This document shows positions 26,804-35,750 of a stretch of 64,000 nt of DNA, piece by piece. Position 1 is the stretch's first letter. Each line of letters starts with the position of its first letter. The stretch comes from Methanobrevibacter ruminantium M1 (GTDB lineage: Archaea > Methanobacteriota > Methanobacteria > Methanobacteriales > Methanobacteriaceae), in assembly GCF_000024185.1 (NCBI RefSeq), contig NC_013790.1, positions 620,001 through 684,000 of the forward strand. The letters are read 5' to 3'. A program made the translations under genes and the position numbers. The notes beneath the pieces were generated by a model. The model ran no database searches. It was not told the origin of the DNA and was given only the letters and a program-made list of their open reading frames with translations.

Positions 26804-27607
26804 ATGTGTGAGATATTTGGATTCTCATCCTCTAGGGAAGAGGAATTAAATGATTATTTAAAGACATTTTTCAGTCATTGTGAAGAGCACCCTCACGGTT
26901 GGGGATTGGCTATTTTAGATTCAGATAAATATCAAATAAGAAAAGAACCGGTAAAGGCCCGAAGTAGTGTAATGTTAGGAAATATTTTATTAAATCCAAT
27001 AGTCTGTAAAAATATGCTTGCACATATAAGATTGGCTACGATAGGCAATTTGGATTTCTATAACTGCCATCCTTTTGTAAAGAAAGACAATTCAGATAGG
27101 AGATGGACTCTTATTCATAATGGAACTATCTTTGACTGCCAGGATCTTTGTAGATACAGTACAGAAGAGGAAGGGGAGACAGATTCCGAAAGGATATTGC
27201 TTTATATTGTAGATACAATCAATAATTATGAATCTGTAAAGGGAGAGCCTTTAAGCTTAAAGGAACGTTTTGATATAGTTTCCAGCTTGATTAAAGGAAT
27301 GTCCTGCACCAATAAGTTAAATCTTATGGTTTCAGATGGTGAGCAGATCTATGTTCACACTAATCTAAAGGATTCCCTTCATTATCTAAAGAAGGACCAT
27401 TCCATTTTCGTTTCAACACAGCCATTGGATGATGATGACTGGAAGGAGGTTCCATTAAATAAGACATTTTCAATCATTAACGGTGACGTATTGTTTGAAA
27501 GCGATTCACATTCAAATGAATATTTCGAAACAGAGGAACAGCTTAGATTCATTGAAAAGTTCTTAGAGTCATTAAAGACAGATTCAGATGAGGAGTACGC
27601 TTGGTAA
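26804..27607 (+). CDS. Class II glutamine amidotransferase-like protein (EgtC/YafJ type)
   Basis: A 267-residue Ntn-type amidohydrolase. The N-terminus MCEIFGF exposes Cys2 as nucleophile after Met removal; HGWGLAI, LAHIRLAT and LIHNGTI are the glutaminase-fold motifs of the GATase_4 group, which includes YafJ and EgtC. EgtC removes a gamma-glutamyl group in ergothioneine synthesis. Here the next two genes are gamma-glutamyl (glutamate-cysteine-type) ligases, so a gamma-glutamyl hydrolase or transferase role is a fair inference. No partner synthase domain is fused. TGGAGG precedes the ATG. Confidence 0.85.
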   Translation: MCEIFGFSSSREEELNDYLKTFFSHCEEHPHGWGLAILDSDKYQIRKEPVKARSSVMLGNILLNPIVCKNMLAHIRLATIGNLDFYNCHPFVKKDNSDRRWTLIHNGTIFDCQDLCRYSTEEEGETDSERILLYIVDTINNYESVKGEPLSLKERFDIVSSLIKGMSCTNKLNLMVSDGEQIYVHTNLKDSLHYLKKDHSIFVSTQPLDDDDWKEVPLNKTFSIINGDVLFESDSHSNEYFETEEQLRFIEKFLESLKTDSDEEYAW

Positions 27608-27632
27608 TGGGCTAGCGTATAGGGGAGATTTT

Positions 27633-29029
27633 ATGTGTAAAGATGGTATTAGCGATGAGGCATTAAGAGAAAAATTGTATCAAGCATTTTTAGAGCCTAC
27701 CAAAAAGGATAAAAAGGAATACATAGGCATTGAAATAGAGATGCCAATAATCAATCTTAACAAGGAAGCGGTAGACTTTAAAGTTGTTCATAAGGTCACT
27801 AGGGATTTCAGTGAGGAATTTGATAACTTTGAACTTGAAGGAATAGATTATGATGGAAACATCTATGCATTGAGAGATAAGGCTAGTGATGATATAATTT
27901 GCTATGGCTGCTCCTATAACAATATAGAATTTGCAATGGGAAAGGAAGAGAATCTTTTTTCTGTAAATGAGCGTTTCCTTAAATATTATTCATATTTTAA
28001 AGATAAGTTTGAAGAGCATGGACATACATTGACTGGAATGGGAATCAATCCATATAGAAAGTACAATAATGAGGTTCCGATTCCAAATGAAAGGTATCTT
28101 ATGCTTTTTCATCATCTAAAGTCTTCCTCTGACTATGTAGGAATGGAGTTTCACCAATATCCTGCTTATGGCATGTTTTCAAGCGCATCTCAGGTGCAAT
28201 TGGATGTTCCTTATGATGAATTGGTGGACAATATTAATGTCTTTTCAAAATTAGAGCCGATTAAAGCACTGCTTTTTTCAAATTCCGTTTTTTGGAAGAG
28301 AATGAAGACTATCTTTGCTTTAGAGATATCTTATGGGAATTCAGTACCCATGGCGTAAATCCTAAGAATATTGGAATGTATAATCAGGAATTTGAGGACA
28401 TTGATGAGCTGCTTTCCTATTTGGAGTCCTTAAATATCTATTGTGTTATGAGAGATGGGTTATATATTAATTTTCCTTCAATGGGGCTTAAGGAATTCTT
28501 CAGCAAGGACAAGATAACAGGAGAATACTATTGTAAGGGAGAATATAAGAAAAGGGAATTTGAACCCTCTTTGGATGATATTCAATATTTAAGAGCTTTT
28601 AAGTTTATCAATCTCACCTTTAGGGGAACAATTGAATATAGGAGCGTTTGTACTCAGCCAATTAAGGATTCCATGTCTGTTGCAGCATTCCATGTAGGTT
28701 TAAAGCATAAAACCGATGAATTGAATGAATTATTCTTAAAATCAGGCATTTATAAGAATGACTGCGATGCAAATGAGCTTAGAAAACTATTGATTAGAAG
28801 GGAAATTCCAGATTTCGTTGATATGGAAAAGATTTATGGATTGGCTTTGAAGGTTCTTGACTTGGCAAAAGAAGGATTGCTTGAAAGAGATTTGGGAGAA
28901 GAAGTTTTCTTAGACTCTTTGTATGATAATTTGAATAATAGGACCAATCCTGGAAAAAGACTTTTAGATTCATTAGATGGTGGAAAAAGCTTGGAAGAGA
29001 TTATTAAAGAGTATGGTGAAGTTGAATAG
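27633..29029 (+). pseudogene. Glutamate-cysteine ligase family (GCS2-like) gene interrupted by a frameshift
   Basis: Two overlapping frames make one family member. The first part, from the ATG at 27633 (GGGGAG upstream), has the substrate-site motif GIEIEMP and SASQVQLDV and runs to 28358 with a false tail. The second part opens near 28292 with EENEDYLCFRDILWE and carries FRGTIEYRS and the normal C-terminus. The switch needs one extra base in the six-T run at 28288-28293, which would read NSVFLEENED. It is either a real loss of function or an indel error in the sequence. The intact protein would be about 465 residues and would join glutamate to an amine such as cysteine. Confidence 0.8.
28288..28293 (+). 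other. Frameshift point in a T6 run
   Basis: Codons GTT TTT TGG lead into the wrong frame; adding one T gives GTT TTT TTG GAA and rejoins the family sequence. The site does not fit the usual slippery heptamer for programmed -1 shifting in this frame. Confidence 0.75.
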
Positions 29030-29141
29030 ATTATGGTTATTATGCTTATGTTTTAAGAGCATATTTATGTTTTAGGGTAGAATTAAACAATAAATTTATT
29101 TATTTAGGTAGAATTTATAATGCATTTAGTGGGGAGATAAA

Positions 29142-30566
29142 ATGGATAAAATATTTAATCTGTCGCAGATTAAAAATAATTTGAGCTCAGAGCAGCTAAA
29201 AGAAGGATCATTTGGGATTGAATGGGAATGCTTAAGGGTCAAGGAAAATGGAGAGCTCTCATTAAGTCCGCATCCTGAGATTTTTGGAGATAAGTTGACA
29301 AATCCATATATAACAACTGATTTTTCAGAGAGTCAAATAGAGATAATCACTCCAGCCTTTGATACAATAGATGAGGCTTTTTCATTCTTTTCATTCATGT
29401 CTGATCTGGTAAACAGTTCCCTATCAGATGATGAGTATCTTTGGTTTCAGTCATTGCCTTGCATACTTCCAGAGTCTGATAAAATCCCTATAGCCAAATA
29501 TAAAGGCAGAGGATTAGGGGAAGAATCTATGGAGTATAGAAAGGGTTTGGCTAAAAAGTATGGCCTTAAAAAACAGCTCATTTCAGGGATTCACTTTAAT
29601 TTTTCATTTAAGGAAGAGCTAATAGAAAGCTTCTATGATGGTGTCATTGGAGATAAGGAGAAGATTTCATATAAGGAATTTAAGGATAGTCTTTATTTAA
29701 AGATTTCACGTAATTATATTCGTTATGTATGGCTTATTATTTATCTTACTGGCTGTTCTGTTGCTGTTCATAATAGCTTTACTTTAGATTGTCAGAAATT
29801 GATGAATCATAAGGACAATCAGGGAAGCGTCTATAGTGATAGGGGGCCTTCATTTAGAAATTCCTCCTGCGGATATAAGAATTTAGAGCATTTGTATCCA
29901 AGTTATGCCTCTGTTGAAGAGTTTACAAGAGATATTCAATCATTTATTGATAATGGACATTTATCTGAGGCAAAGGAATTATACACTCAAATCAGATTGA
30001 AGCCAAGAAACCCTTCAGACCTTTTGGGTTCCTTGAATAATAACGGCATACAGTATTTGGAGATAAGGACATTGGACATTAATCCATTCTATAAATGTGG
30101 CCTTATTAAGAATGATATGAATTTCCTTCATATGTTTATGATCTATCTTCTAATTAAGGAAGAGTCTGATTATGAAAGCTGGCAGGAAGATGCTCTTTAT
30201 AATGAGGAAAAGACTGCTGAATGTGGATATGAAGATGGAGTTAAGCTTATTAAGGATGGCAAAGAGGTAGTTTTAAAGGATTGGGCCTTATCTATCTTGG
30301 ATGAAATGGAGATGATGGTTGAATCATTGAATCTTGAAAATAAGTCTGTTATAGAGTTGATGAAGTTAAAGATAATCAATTCAGACTTGACATATGGTAG
30401 GCGTCTTGCTCGGTTGGTGGAAAAGGATGGATATATTGAAAGCCAATTGAAGCTCTCTAGAAATAATAAGTTAAGAAGTAAGTATCTGGTTGAAGAGACC
30501 AATTTGCTAAATGATGAAAGGTTTAAAGAATATGTGCCTATTGCTCTTCAAGGATTGAGCAAATAG
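29142..30566 (+). CDS. gshA: Glutamate-cysteine ligase (GshA/GshAB N-terminal type)
   Basis: A 474-residue ATP-dependent ligase that should form gamma-glutamylcysteine. Motifs of the GshA fold are SFGIEWECLRV (near residue 23), ESQIEIITPAFDT (near 63), ISGIHFNFSF (near 147) and YLEIRTLDINPF (near 308), which match the GshA/GshF N-terminal module. There is no fused ATP-grasp glutathione synthetase domain. It is downstream of the GCS2-like gene and the EgtC-like gene, so three genes for gamma-glutamyl chemistry are clustered. Glutathione is not expected in methanogens. GGGGAGATAAA precedes the ATG. Confidence 0.88.
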   Translation: MDKIFNLSQIKNNLSSEQLKEGSFGIEWECLRVKENGELSLSPHPEIFGDKLTNPYITTDFSESQIEIITPAFDTIDEAFSFFSFMSDLVNSSLSDDEYLWFQSLPCILPESDKIPIAKYKGRGLGEESMEYRKGLAKKYGLKKQLISGIHFNFSFKEELIESFYDGVIGDKEKISYKEFKDSLYLKISRNYIRYVWLIIYLTGCSVAVHNSFTLDCQKLMNHKDNQGSVYSDRGPSFRNSSCGYKNLEHLYPSYASVEEFTRDIQSFIDNGHLSEAKELYTQIRLKPRNPSDLLGSLNNNGIQYLEIRTLDINPFYKCGLIKNDMNFLHMFMIYLLIKEESDYESWQEDALYNEEKTAECGYEDGVKLIKDGKEVVLKDWALSILDEMEMMVESLNLENKSVIELMKLKIINSDLTYGRRLARLVEKDGYIESQLKLSRNNKLRSKYLVEETNLLNDERFKEYVPIALQGLSK

Positions 30567-30675
30567 TCTATTCTTTAATCTTTATTTTATTAATTATTAG
30601 TTATTTCAATTTTCTAAAATCTATTTTTTGTTATTTTTTATCTAAACTCATTTTTAGTTCTTTTTTTTATTCTAA

Positions 30676-31014
30676 TTATATTTTAACATTCTTTAGGAAC
30701 TTCACATGATCTGTGTATTTCTTTAAAACTTCTTCTACGGTTCCTTCATCCTTTACAAGTTTTAATCCAGCATCCTCTGCAAAGATAGATGCCTTAAATC
30801 CGAATTCTTCACAGATTGCTACTTCACAGTCCGCTAGTGCCTTAATGATCTTTGGGTTTTGGTGTTTGCTGTCCTTTTCTATTTCTACAGTTCTATGTTC
30901 TATAAAGCTTGTTTCATCATTCTCTTCATCGTATTCGTAGATATATAATGAACTGGCTTTTCCAAAGTGTAAATTTACATCCTCTCCGTTTGATGTGGCA
31001 ACTGCTATTCTCAT
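30676..31014 (-). CDS. NifX/NifB-associated family (dinitrogenase cofactor biosynthesis-like) protein
   Basis: A 112-residue single-domain protein starting MRIAVATSNGEDVNLHFGKASSLYIYE, the beginning of the Nif_Fe-S/MTH1175-like fold, in which a cluster or metallocofactor binds between strands. VNLHFGKA is the recognisable core. No nitrogenase genes are nearby, so it may be a generic metal-cluster carrier. It lies convergent to gshA with a short T-rich gap. AAGGTGAAAAA precedes the ATG. Confidence 0.8.
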   Translation of the reverse strand: MRIAVATSNGEDVNLHFGKASSLYIYEYDEENDETSFIEHRTVEIEKDSKHQNPKIIKALADCEVAICEEFGFKASIFAEDAGLKLVKDEGTVEEVLKKYTDHVKFLKNVKI

Positions 31015-31049
31015 TTTTTCACCTTTTTCTTTTGAATAATTTAAATTTT

Positions 31050-31280
31050 AGTTTATTGGTAGTTTTTGGTTTTTTTAAAGTTTTTATTTATTGGAGTTTT
31101 TTGTTTTTTCTTTTTTTTCTTTTTTTTAGAGTTTTATTTATTGGAGTTTTTGTTTTTTTAAAGTTTTATTTATTGGAGTTTTTGTTTTTTCTTTTTTTTC
31201 TTTTTTTTTTAAAGTTTTATTTATTGGAGTTTTTGTTTTTTCTTTTTTTTCTTTTTTTTTTAAAGTTTTATTTATTGGAA
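31050..31280 (-). repeat. Tandem TTTATTGGAGTTTTTG repeats after the ClC gene
   Basis: ATTGGAGTTTTT(T)G recurs near 31090, 31140, 31172 and 31223, with variants ATTGGTAG near 31055 and ATTGGAATT near 31274; spacing is 32-51 bases and T runs separate the copies. Open frames here are repeat-encoded Lys/Glu/Thr or Phe/Leu chains and are not counted as genes. Confidence 0.85.
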
Positions 31281-31304
31281 TTATTTGTGTTTTCTTTTTA
31301 AAGA

Positions 31305-32876
31305 CTATTCTTCTTTCCAATTGTTGTAAATCAATGATTCTATCTTATTATTGTCTTCTGGGTAAGTGTTTTGATTCATAATGATAAATAACTCATCTGC
31401 ATACTTTAACTCTAGATTCTCATCTGGGATGAGAGTGTTTCCGCTTCTTACAACTGAAACCACCATTGCTGACTTTGGAATAGGAAGCTCCCAGATTTTA
31501 GTTCCTATCAATGCACAGTCCATTGGAACCACATACTCTTCCAATACGCTTTTTGTCTTATCAAAGTCGATTCCCTTATTCTTTTTTAGGAGTCTCATAA
31601 GCAAGGTCTCATAAATCGGATCATTGTCTAGAATGGTTGGAATGATATATGCAAGGATTACTACAACTATCATTGCAACAATGGAATTTGTAACTCCAGT
31701 CATTTCGGCAATAAGGACAACTGCAGTTATTGGAGTCCTAACTGAGCTTGCAAACATTGCAGCCATTGAAATCATAATGAACTTATATGCGATTAATGGG
31801 TTCAGTCCAAATATTGGAATTACGATGGCACTGAATATTGCTCCGATATATGCTCCGATTACAAGAACAGGGTAGAATATTCCTCCAGGGGCGCTTGAGC
31901 CGAAACAGAATATTAAAAGAAGGTATTTTCCAATCAAAAGGACAATTAGGACAGATAATGGAGGCAAGCTTAGCTCTATAAGGTGCATCATAGAGTATCC
32001 TCCTCCAAGCACTTCAGGCAAGAAGAGTCCTACAATTCCAGTTACAAGGAAAACTATGATGAATTTTATCTCAAGAGGGAGGAAACTTAATTTATCCCAC
32101 ATTTCAGCTGCCTTGATCATTCCTACATTGTAGATGTATCCTAATATTCCAATTGCTATTCCTAGGACGATTAATAGCCAGAAATATTCCAATGGAAGAT
32201 TTAAGGATGTAAATGGAAAGATTGGGCTTTGCCCGAAGAATACATTGGATACTAAAACCGCTACAACTGCTGAAACAAGACCTACAAGGACGATTGATCT
32301 GTCAAATCCCTTGTTGATTTCCTCTAATGTGAATATGAATCCTGCAAGAGGTGCGCTGAATGTTGCAGCAAGCCCTGCTCCGCTTCCGCATACTAAAAGA
32401 CGCTTTTCATCAGTCTTGCTGTTTGGGAGGTATTTTGATACTCCTTTTGCAGCCATGGCTCCTAATTGGACAGATGGCCCTTCCCTTCCAAGGGAAAGTC
32501 CTCCAAGGGCTGTAAGGGTTCCTCCAATGAACTTTGCTATTAGAGTTTTCCACCATGTCACATCAAAGTATCCTTTCACCTCTCCCATGACCTGAGGAAT
32601 TCCGCTTCCTAGGCTGTCTGGGTCCCACTTCATCAGAAGGGCGGTGATAAGTCCCATGATTGCAAGTATGACAAACCATAGAACTATTAGGGTCAAGTCT
32701 CCTTGGATATACTTTAGGATGTAGGATAATATGCTTTCTGAGTGGTCTAATCCAAGTCGATACAGGGATACAATGAATCCTGAGAATAAACCGATTAATA
32801 CAGCCTCTATAATTAGCTTCAGGTAGTATTTTTTATCTTCTACATTTAAGCCTAATGTTTGCTTTATCATTTTCAT
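31305..32876 (-). CDS. ClC family chloride channel/antiporter with C-terminal TrkA-C-like domain
   Basis: A 523-residue membrane protein. ClC signatures are GSGIP at 90-94, GREGP at 130-134 (external gating glutamate Glu132, which favours proton-coupled exchange) and GGIFYP around residue 330. About ten or more hydrophobic segments cover residues 20-415. The C-terminal hundred residues read as a soluble TrkA-C/RCK-type regulatory domain (VPMDCALIGTKIWELPIPKSAMVVSVVRSGN). The start is preceded by TGAGGCTAAACC. Likely a role in anion balance or acid stress. A repeat array lies just beyond its stop. Confidence 0.9.
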   Translation of the reverse strand: MKMIKQTLGLNVEDKKYYLKLIIEAVLIGLFSGFIVSLYRLGLDHSESILSYILKYIQGDLTLIVLWFVILAIMGLITALLMKWDPDSLGSGIPQVMGEVKGYFDVTWWKTLIAKFIGGTLTALGGLSLGREGPSVQLGAMAAKGVSKYLPNSKTDEKRLLVCGSGAGLAATFSAPLAGFIFTLEEINKGFDRSIVLVGLVSAVVAVLVSNVFFGQSPIFPFTSLNLPLEYFWLLIVLGIAIGILGYIYNVGMIKAAEMWDKLSFLPLEIKFIIVFLVTGIVGLFLPEVLGGGYSMMHLIELSLPPLSVLIVLLIGKYLLLIFCFGSSAPGGIFYPVLVIGAYIGAIFSAIVIPIFGLNPLIAYKFIMISMAAMFASSVRTPITAVVLIAEMTGVTNSIVAMIVVVILAYIIPTILDNDPIYETLLMRLLKKNKGIDFDKTKSVLEEYVVPMDCALIGTKIWELPIPKSAMVVSVVRSGNTLIPDENLELKYADELFIIMNQNTYPEDNNKIESLIYNNWKEE

Positions 32877-33011
32877 GGTTTAGCCTCAGATTTTCTTGAT
32901 TATTCTTAGAATAAGGGTTTTGTTTTCCCTGATTTATTTTTAAAATAAGGTTTTTTCTCTTTTAGTTTGATAAAATTATTTAAATTTGATGTTTTTATTT
33001 ATTTAGAATTT

Positions 33012-34319
33012 TTATCTGCTGATTCCGCCAAATCCTATTAAGATGTCTCTGCAGTTTTTAATTGCTTCCATACTGAGAGCTTCTATCTTAAAGGTATAGC
33101 TGATTTGGTCTTCCTTTACAGGCTCTCCATCATAAATATCAATTATTTCCACGTCAATTATGTCTTCCATCAGCTTTAAGGTGTCTTTAATGATATGGGG
33201 ATTTGAATTTTTTGTAAACATAGCGCTTATGTCTCTTGAATAGGTCTTTTGATTGTTTATTTTCCATTCAAAGAGTTCCTTTTCACTTAAAATCGCTACA
33301 TTAGACATCTTAAGCTTTTTGACTTTCCCGTTTTCATCTTCAAGATATAGGAAATCCAAATCGATTTTTTTGATTTTTCCTACATGGATTGTATCGGAAT
33401 AGATATGCTTAAGCCCCACTTCCTCTCCAATGGATTGGAGCAATATGTTATATTCTTGGGTGAGGGCATTTATCGCCTTGTCACTCCTACCTAAAGCTCC
33501 TTGAATGTCTCCCATATGTTTGGTTGCCTTAAGTGCAATTTCAACAAATTCCTCTTCGTCCTCTTTGCTTAAGGCATCCTTTAATTCACTCATTGAATCA
33601 AATAGGGCTTGTCTTATTTTCTCTCCCTTTTTGTTTTCATGCTGTATGGAATAGGTAAGATATGGGTTTTGGGATACGATCCTTGCAATTGTATCGATCA
33701 TGAGATTATAGATCGGACTTTCATAGTTTTGGGTGTCCTTGAGGTCTACCTGCAGCCTTTCGATTGCTGAAGCTGTTGAGATGTAGGAGAAGTGAGTTAA
33801 GACCTGAACGATTCCCATCATGTCATCGTGATGCTCTGCAGTGGTTTCTATTATTCTCATTCCCTTATCCTCTAGGAACTTATAGATTCTAGGATACCAT
33901 TTTCCCTTTTTAATTGGGGTGAGGACAATGATCTGTCCCTTCAGGTCGGTTGTTCTCGGACCGAAGACAGGGTGGGTTGGGATGAATTCCACTCCTTCGC
34001 TCAAGCATTCTTTCATCTTTTTGCTTGGCCCTTCCTTGACGGAGGTGACATCAAGCATCACTGACCCGTCTTTCATGAATGGTGCCAGTTCCTCTATCAC
34101 TGATTCGGTGCTGGAGATAGGGACGGATATGATTACTATATCGCTGTCTTGAACTATCTTCTTGTTGTTGTTTGAGTATTTCACTCCAATCTCTTCGCTT
34201 ACTTGAGCTCCAACTATGGAATCTCTTCCTGTAACTGTAACATCAAAGTCAAAATCCTTTAAATACCAGGCTAAGGTTCTTCCTAAACCTCTAGTTCCTC
34301 CTATAATGCCTATTTTCAT
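33012..34319 (-). CDS. tyrA: Prephenate dehydrogenase with C-terminal extension
   Basis: A 435-residue protein. Residues 1-170 are the NAD(P)-binding domain (GIIGGTRGLGRTLAWYL at 4-20), and a catalytic histidine is expected in PTHPVFGPR near residue 115. The helical dimerisation domain runs to about residue 280. A further 150 residues follow that are not part of minimal TyrA, ending in an ACT-like strand/helix pattern (ISYTFKIEALSMEAIKNCRDILIGFGG) that could sense tyrosine. The reaction is prephenate to 4-hydroxyphenylpyruvate. It is divergent from the pelota gene. Confidence 0.9.
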   Translation of the reverse strand: MKIGIIGGTRGLGRTLAWYLKDFDFDVTVTGRDSIVGAQVSEEIGVKYSNNNKKIVQDSDIVIISVPISSTESVIEELAPFMKDGSVMLDVTSVKEGPSKKMKECLSEGVEFIPTHPVFGPRTTDLKGQIIVLTPIKKGKWYPRIYKFLEDKGMRIIETTAEHHDDMMGIVQVLTHFSYISTASAIERLQVDLKDTQNYESPIYNLMIDTIARIVSQNPYLTYSIQHENKKGEKIRQALFDSMSELKDALSKEDEEEFVEIALKATKHMGDIQGALGRSDKAINALTQEYNILLQSIGEEVGLKHIYSDTIHVGKIKKIDLDFLYLEDENGKVKKLKMSNVAILSEKELFEWKINNQKTYSRDISAMFTKNSNPHIIKDTLKLMEDIIDVEIIDIYDGEPVKEDQISYTFKIEALSMEAIKNCRDILIGFGGISR

Positions 34320-34501
34320 TTGAATTACCTGTAAAAATTGGTCTTATAAATCGTTAATAAAATTCATTGATAGTTTATTTTTTTATCTCTGTTTTTTTAA
34401 TGAAAAAGTTTTTATACTATCGTTAATTAATTTTATATAAATTGATATTCATATTTTATATTGTTTAATACTGTTTATATAATTTGTTTTAAGGTGTATT
34501 T

Positions 34502-35563
34502 ATGAAAGTGACTTCTGAAGATGAGAGCAAAGGAACTGTTGAGCTTTTTCCTGAAACTTTAGATGACTTATGGCATTTGTCCCATATTGTAGCTGAAGGG
34601 GACATAGTCTACTCTAAGACTACCCGTAGGATTCAAGATACAAGCGGAGATTTAATTAGGGGAGACCGAGGGGTTAAAAAGACATTCACCTTAGGAATTT
34701 CTGTTAAGAATGTCAGTTTTCATCTTTTCACAGGCAAATTAAGAATAATCGGATCAATTGTAAGCGGTCCTGAAGAGTTTGTTCCTTTAGGATCTCACCA
34801 CACCATCGAAGCCAAGCTTCACACTCCCATCACAATCAAAAAGGAAAGATGGTCCAGCTATGCCTTAAAACGTATTGAACGAGCTATTGAAGCATCTAAA
34901 AAATTATCTGCAATCATTGTGGTTATTGAGGATGATGTTGCCGATTTTGGCCTTATGAGACAGTTTGGAATCGAATATTATGGTCCTATCATGGGAAATG
35001 TCTCTGGAAAGAGGATAATTGATAAGAATAGGAAGAAAAACATCGAAAAGTTCTATGAAAAGATTGTAGACTACATTAATAAGTTTGATAATATTCAAAC
35101 CATTGTCCTTGCAGGTCCTGGATTCTTTAAGAATGACTTCTTTAAGTATTTGGAGTTAAAGCATAAGGATTTGGCTAAAAACACAATCATAGAATCTACA
35201 GGTTCAGGTGGCCGTGTAGGAATCAATGAGGTATTAAAGAAGGGCACCGTTGAAAAGCTTGCTACCGAAAATAGGGTCGCTTATGAAATATCTGCTGTAG
35301 ATGCTATTTTAAAGGAGATAGCTATGAATTCTCCATTGGTTGTTTATGGAAAGAAGCAAGTCCATGAAGCCATCAATATGGGAGCAATTGAGAAGCTACT
35401 TGTTTTGGATAATTTGGTTAGAAGTGAAAACATGGAAGATTCTATGGATATGGTTGAAAACATGTCTGGTGAGGTTTTGGTAATCAGCAGTCAGCATGAG
35501 GGGGGTAAACAGCTTGAAGCCCTTGGTGGAATGGCAGCTAACTTGAGATATGCCATTTCTTAA
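34502..35563 (+). CDS. pelA: Pelota (Dom34) mRNA surveillance protein
   Basis: Pelota recognises stalled ribosomes and, with aEF1A/ABCE1 in archaea, frees them. The 353-residue chain has the three expected parts: an N-terminal Sm-like domain with EGDIVYSKTTRRIQ, a central eRF1-like domain with SGKRIIDKNRKKNI and VLAGPGFFKNDF, and a C-terminal domain with MNSPLVVYGKKQV and VLVISSQHEGGKQLEALGGMAA. It lacks the GGQ motif of release factors, as Pelota does. AAGGTGTATTT precedes the ATG. Confidence 0.96.
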   Translation: MKVTSEDESKGTVELFPETLDDLWHLSHIVAEGDIVYSKTTRRIQDTSGDLIRGDRGVKKTFTLGISVKNVSFHLFTGKLRIIGSIVSGPEEFVPLGSHHTIEAKLHTPITIKKERWSSYALKRIERAIEASKKLSAIIVVIEDDVADFGLMRQFGIEYYGPIMGNVSGKRIIDKNRKKNIEKFYEKIVDYINKFDNIQTIVLAGPGFFKNDFFKYLELKHKDLAKNTIIESTGSGGRVGINEVLKKGTVEKLATENRVAYEISAVDAILKEIAMNSPLVVYGKKQVHEAINMGAIEKLLVLDNLVRSENMEDSMDMVENMSGEVLVISSQHEGGKQLEALGGMAANLRYAIS

Positions 35564-35750
35564 CCTTTTTTTTATTTTTTATCTTGGGTTTTAGTTAAAA
35601 ATATTATTTTTTTATTTTTCTTTTTTAACTTTGTTTGAAACTTTATATTTTGCTTTTTTTAAATAAAGATTTATACTATAATTAATAAATATTATTTTAC
35701 TATAAAATTATACAGTTTAAAATTTAATTATTGAATAAAGGTTTATTAAC

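Noticed and set aside
28288-28293. Programmed -1 ribosomal frameshift in the GCS2-like gene
   Set aside because: The reading frame here is CC GTT TTT TGG, in which tRNA re-pairing after a -1 slip is poor; a simple indel is the easier explanation.
31138-31320. 60-residue Lys/Thr/Glu-rich minus-strand frame
   Set aside because: It is encoded by the T-rich tandem repeat beyond the ClC stop and has no ribosome site or known pattern.
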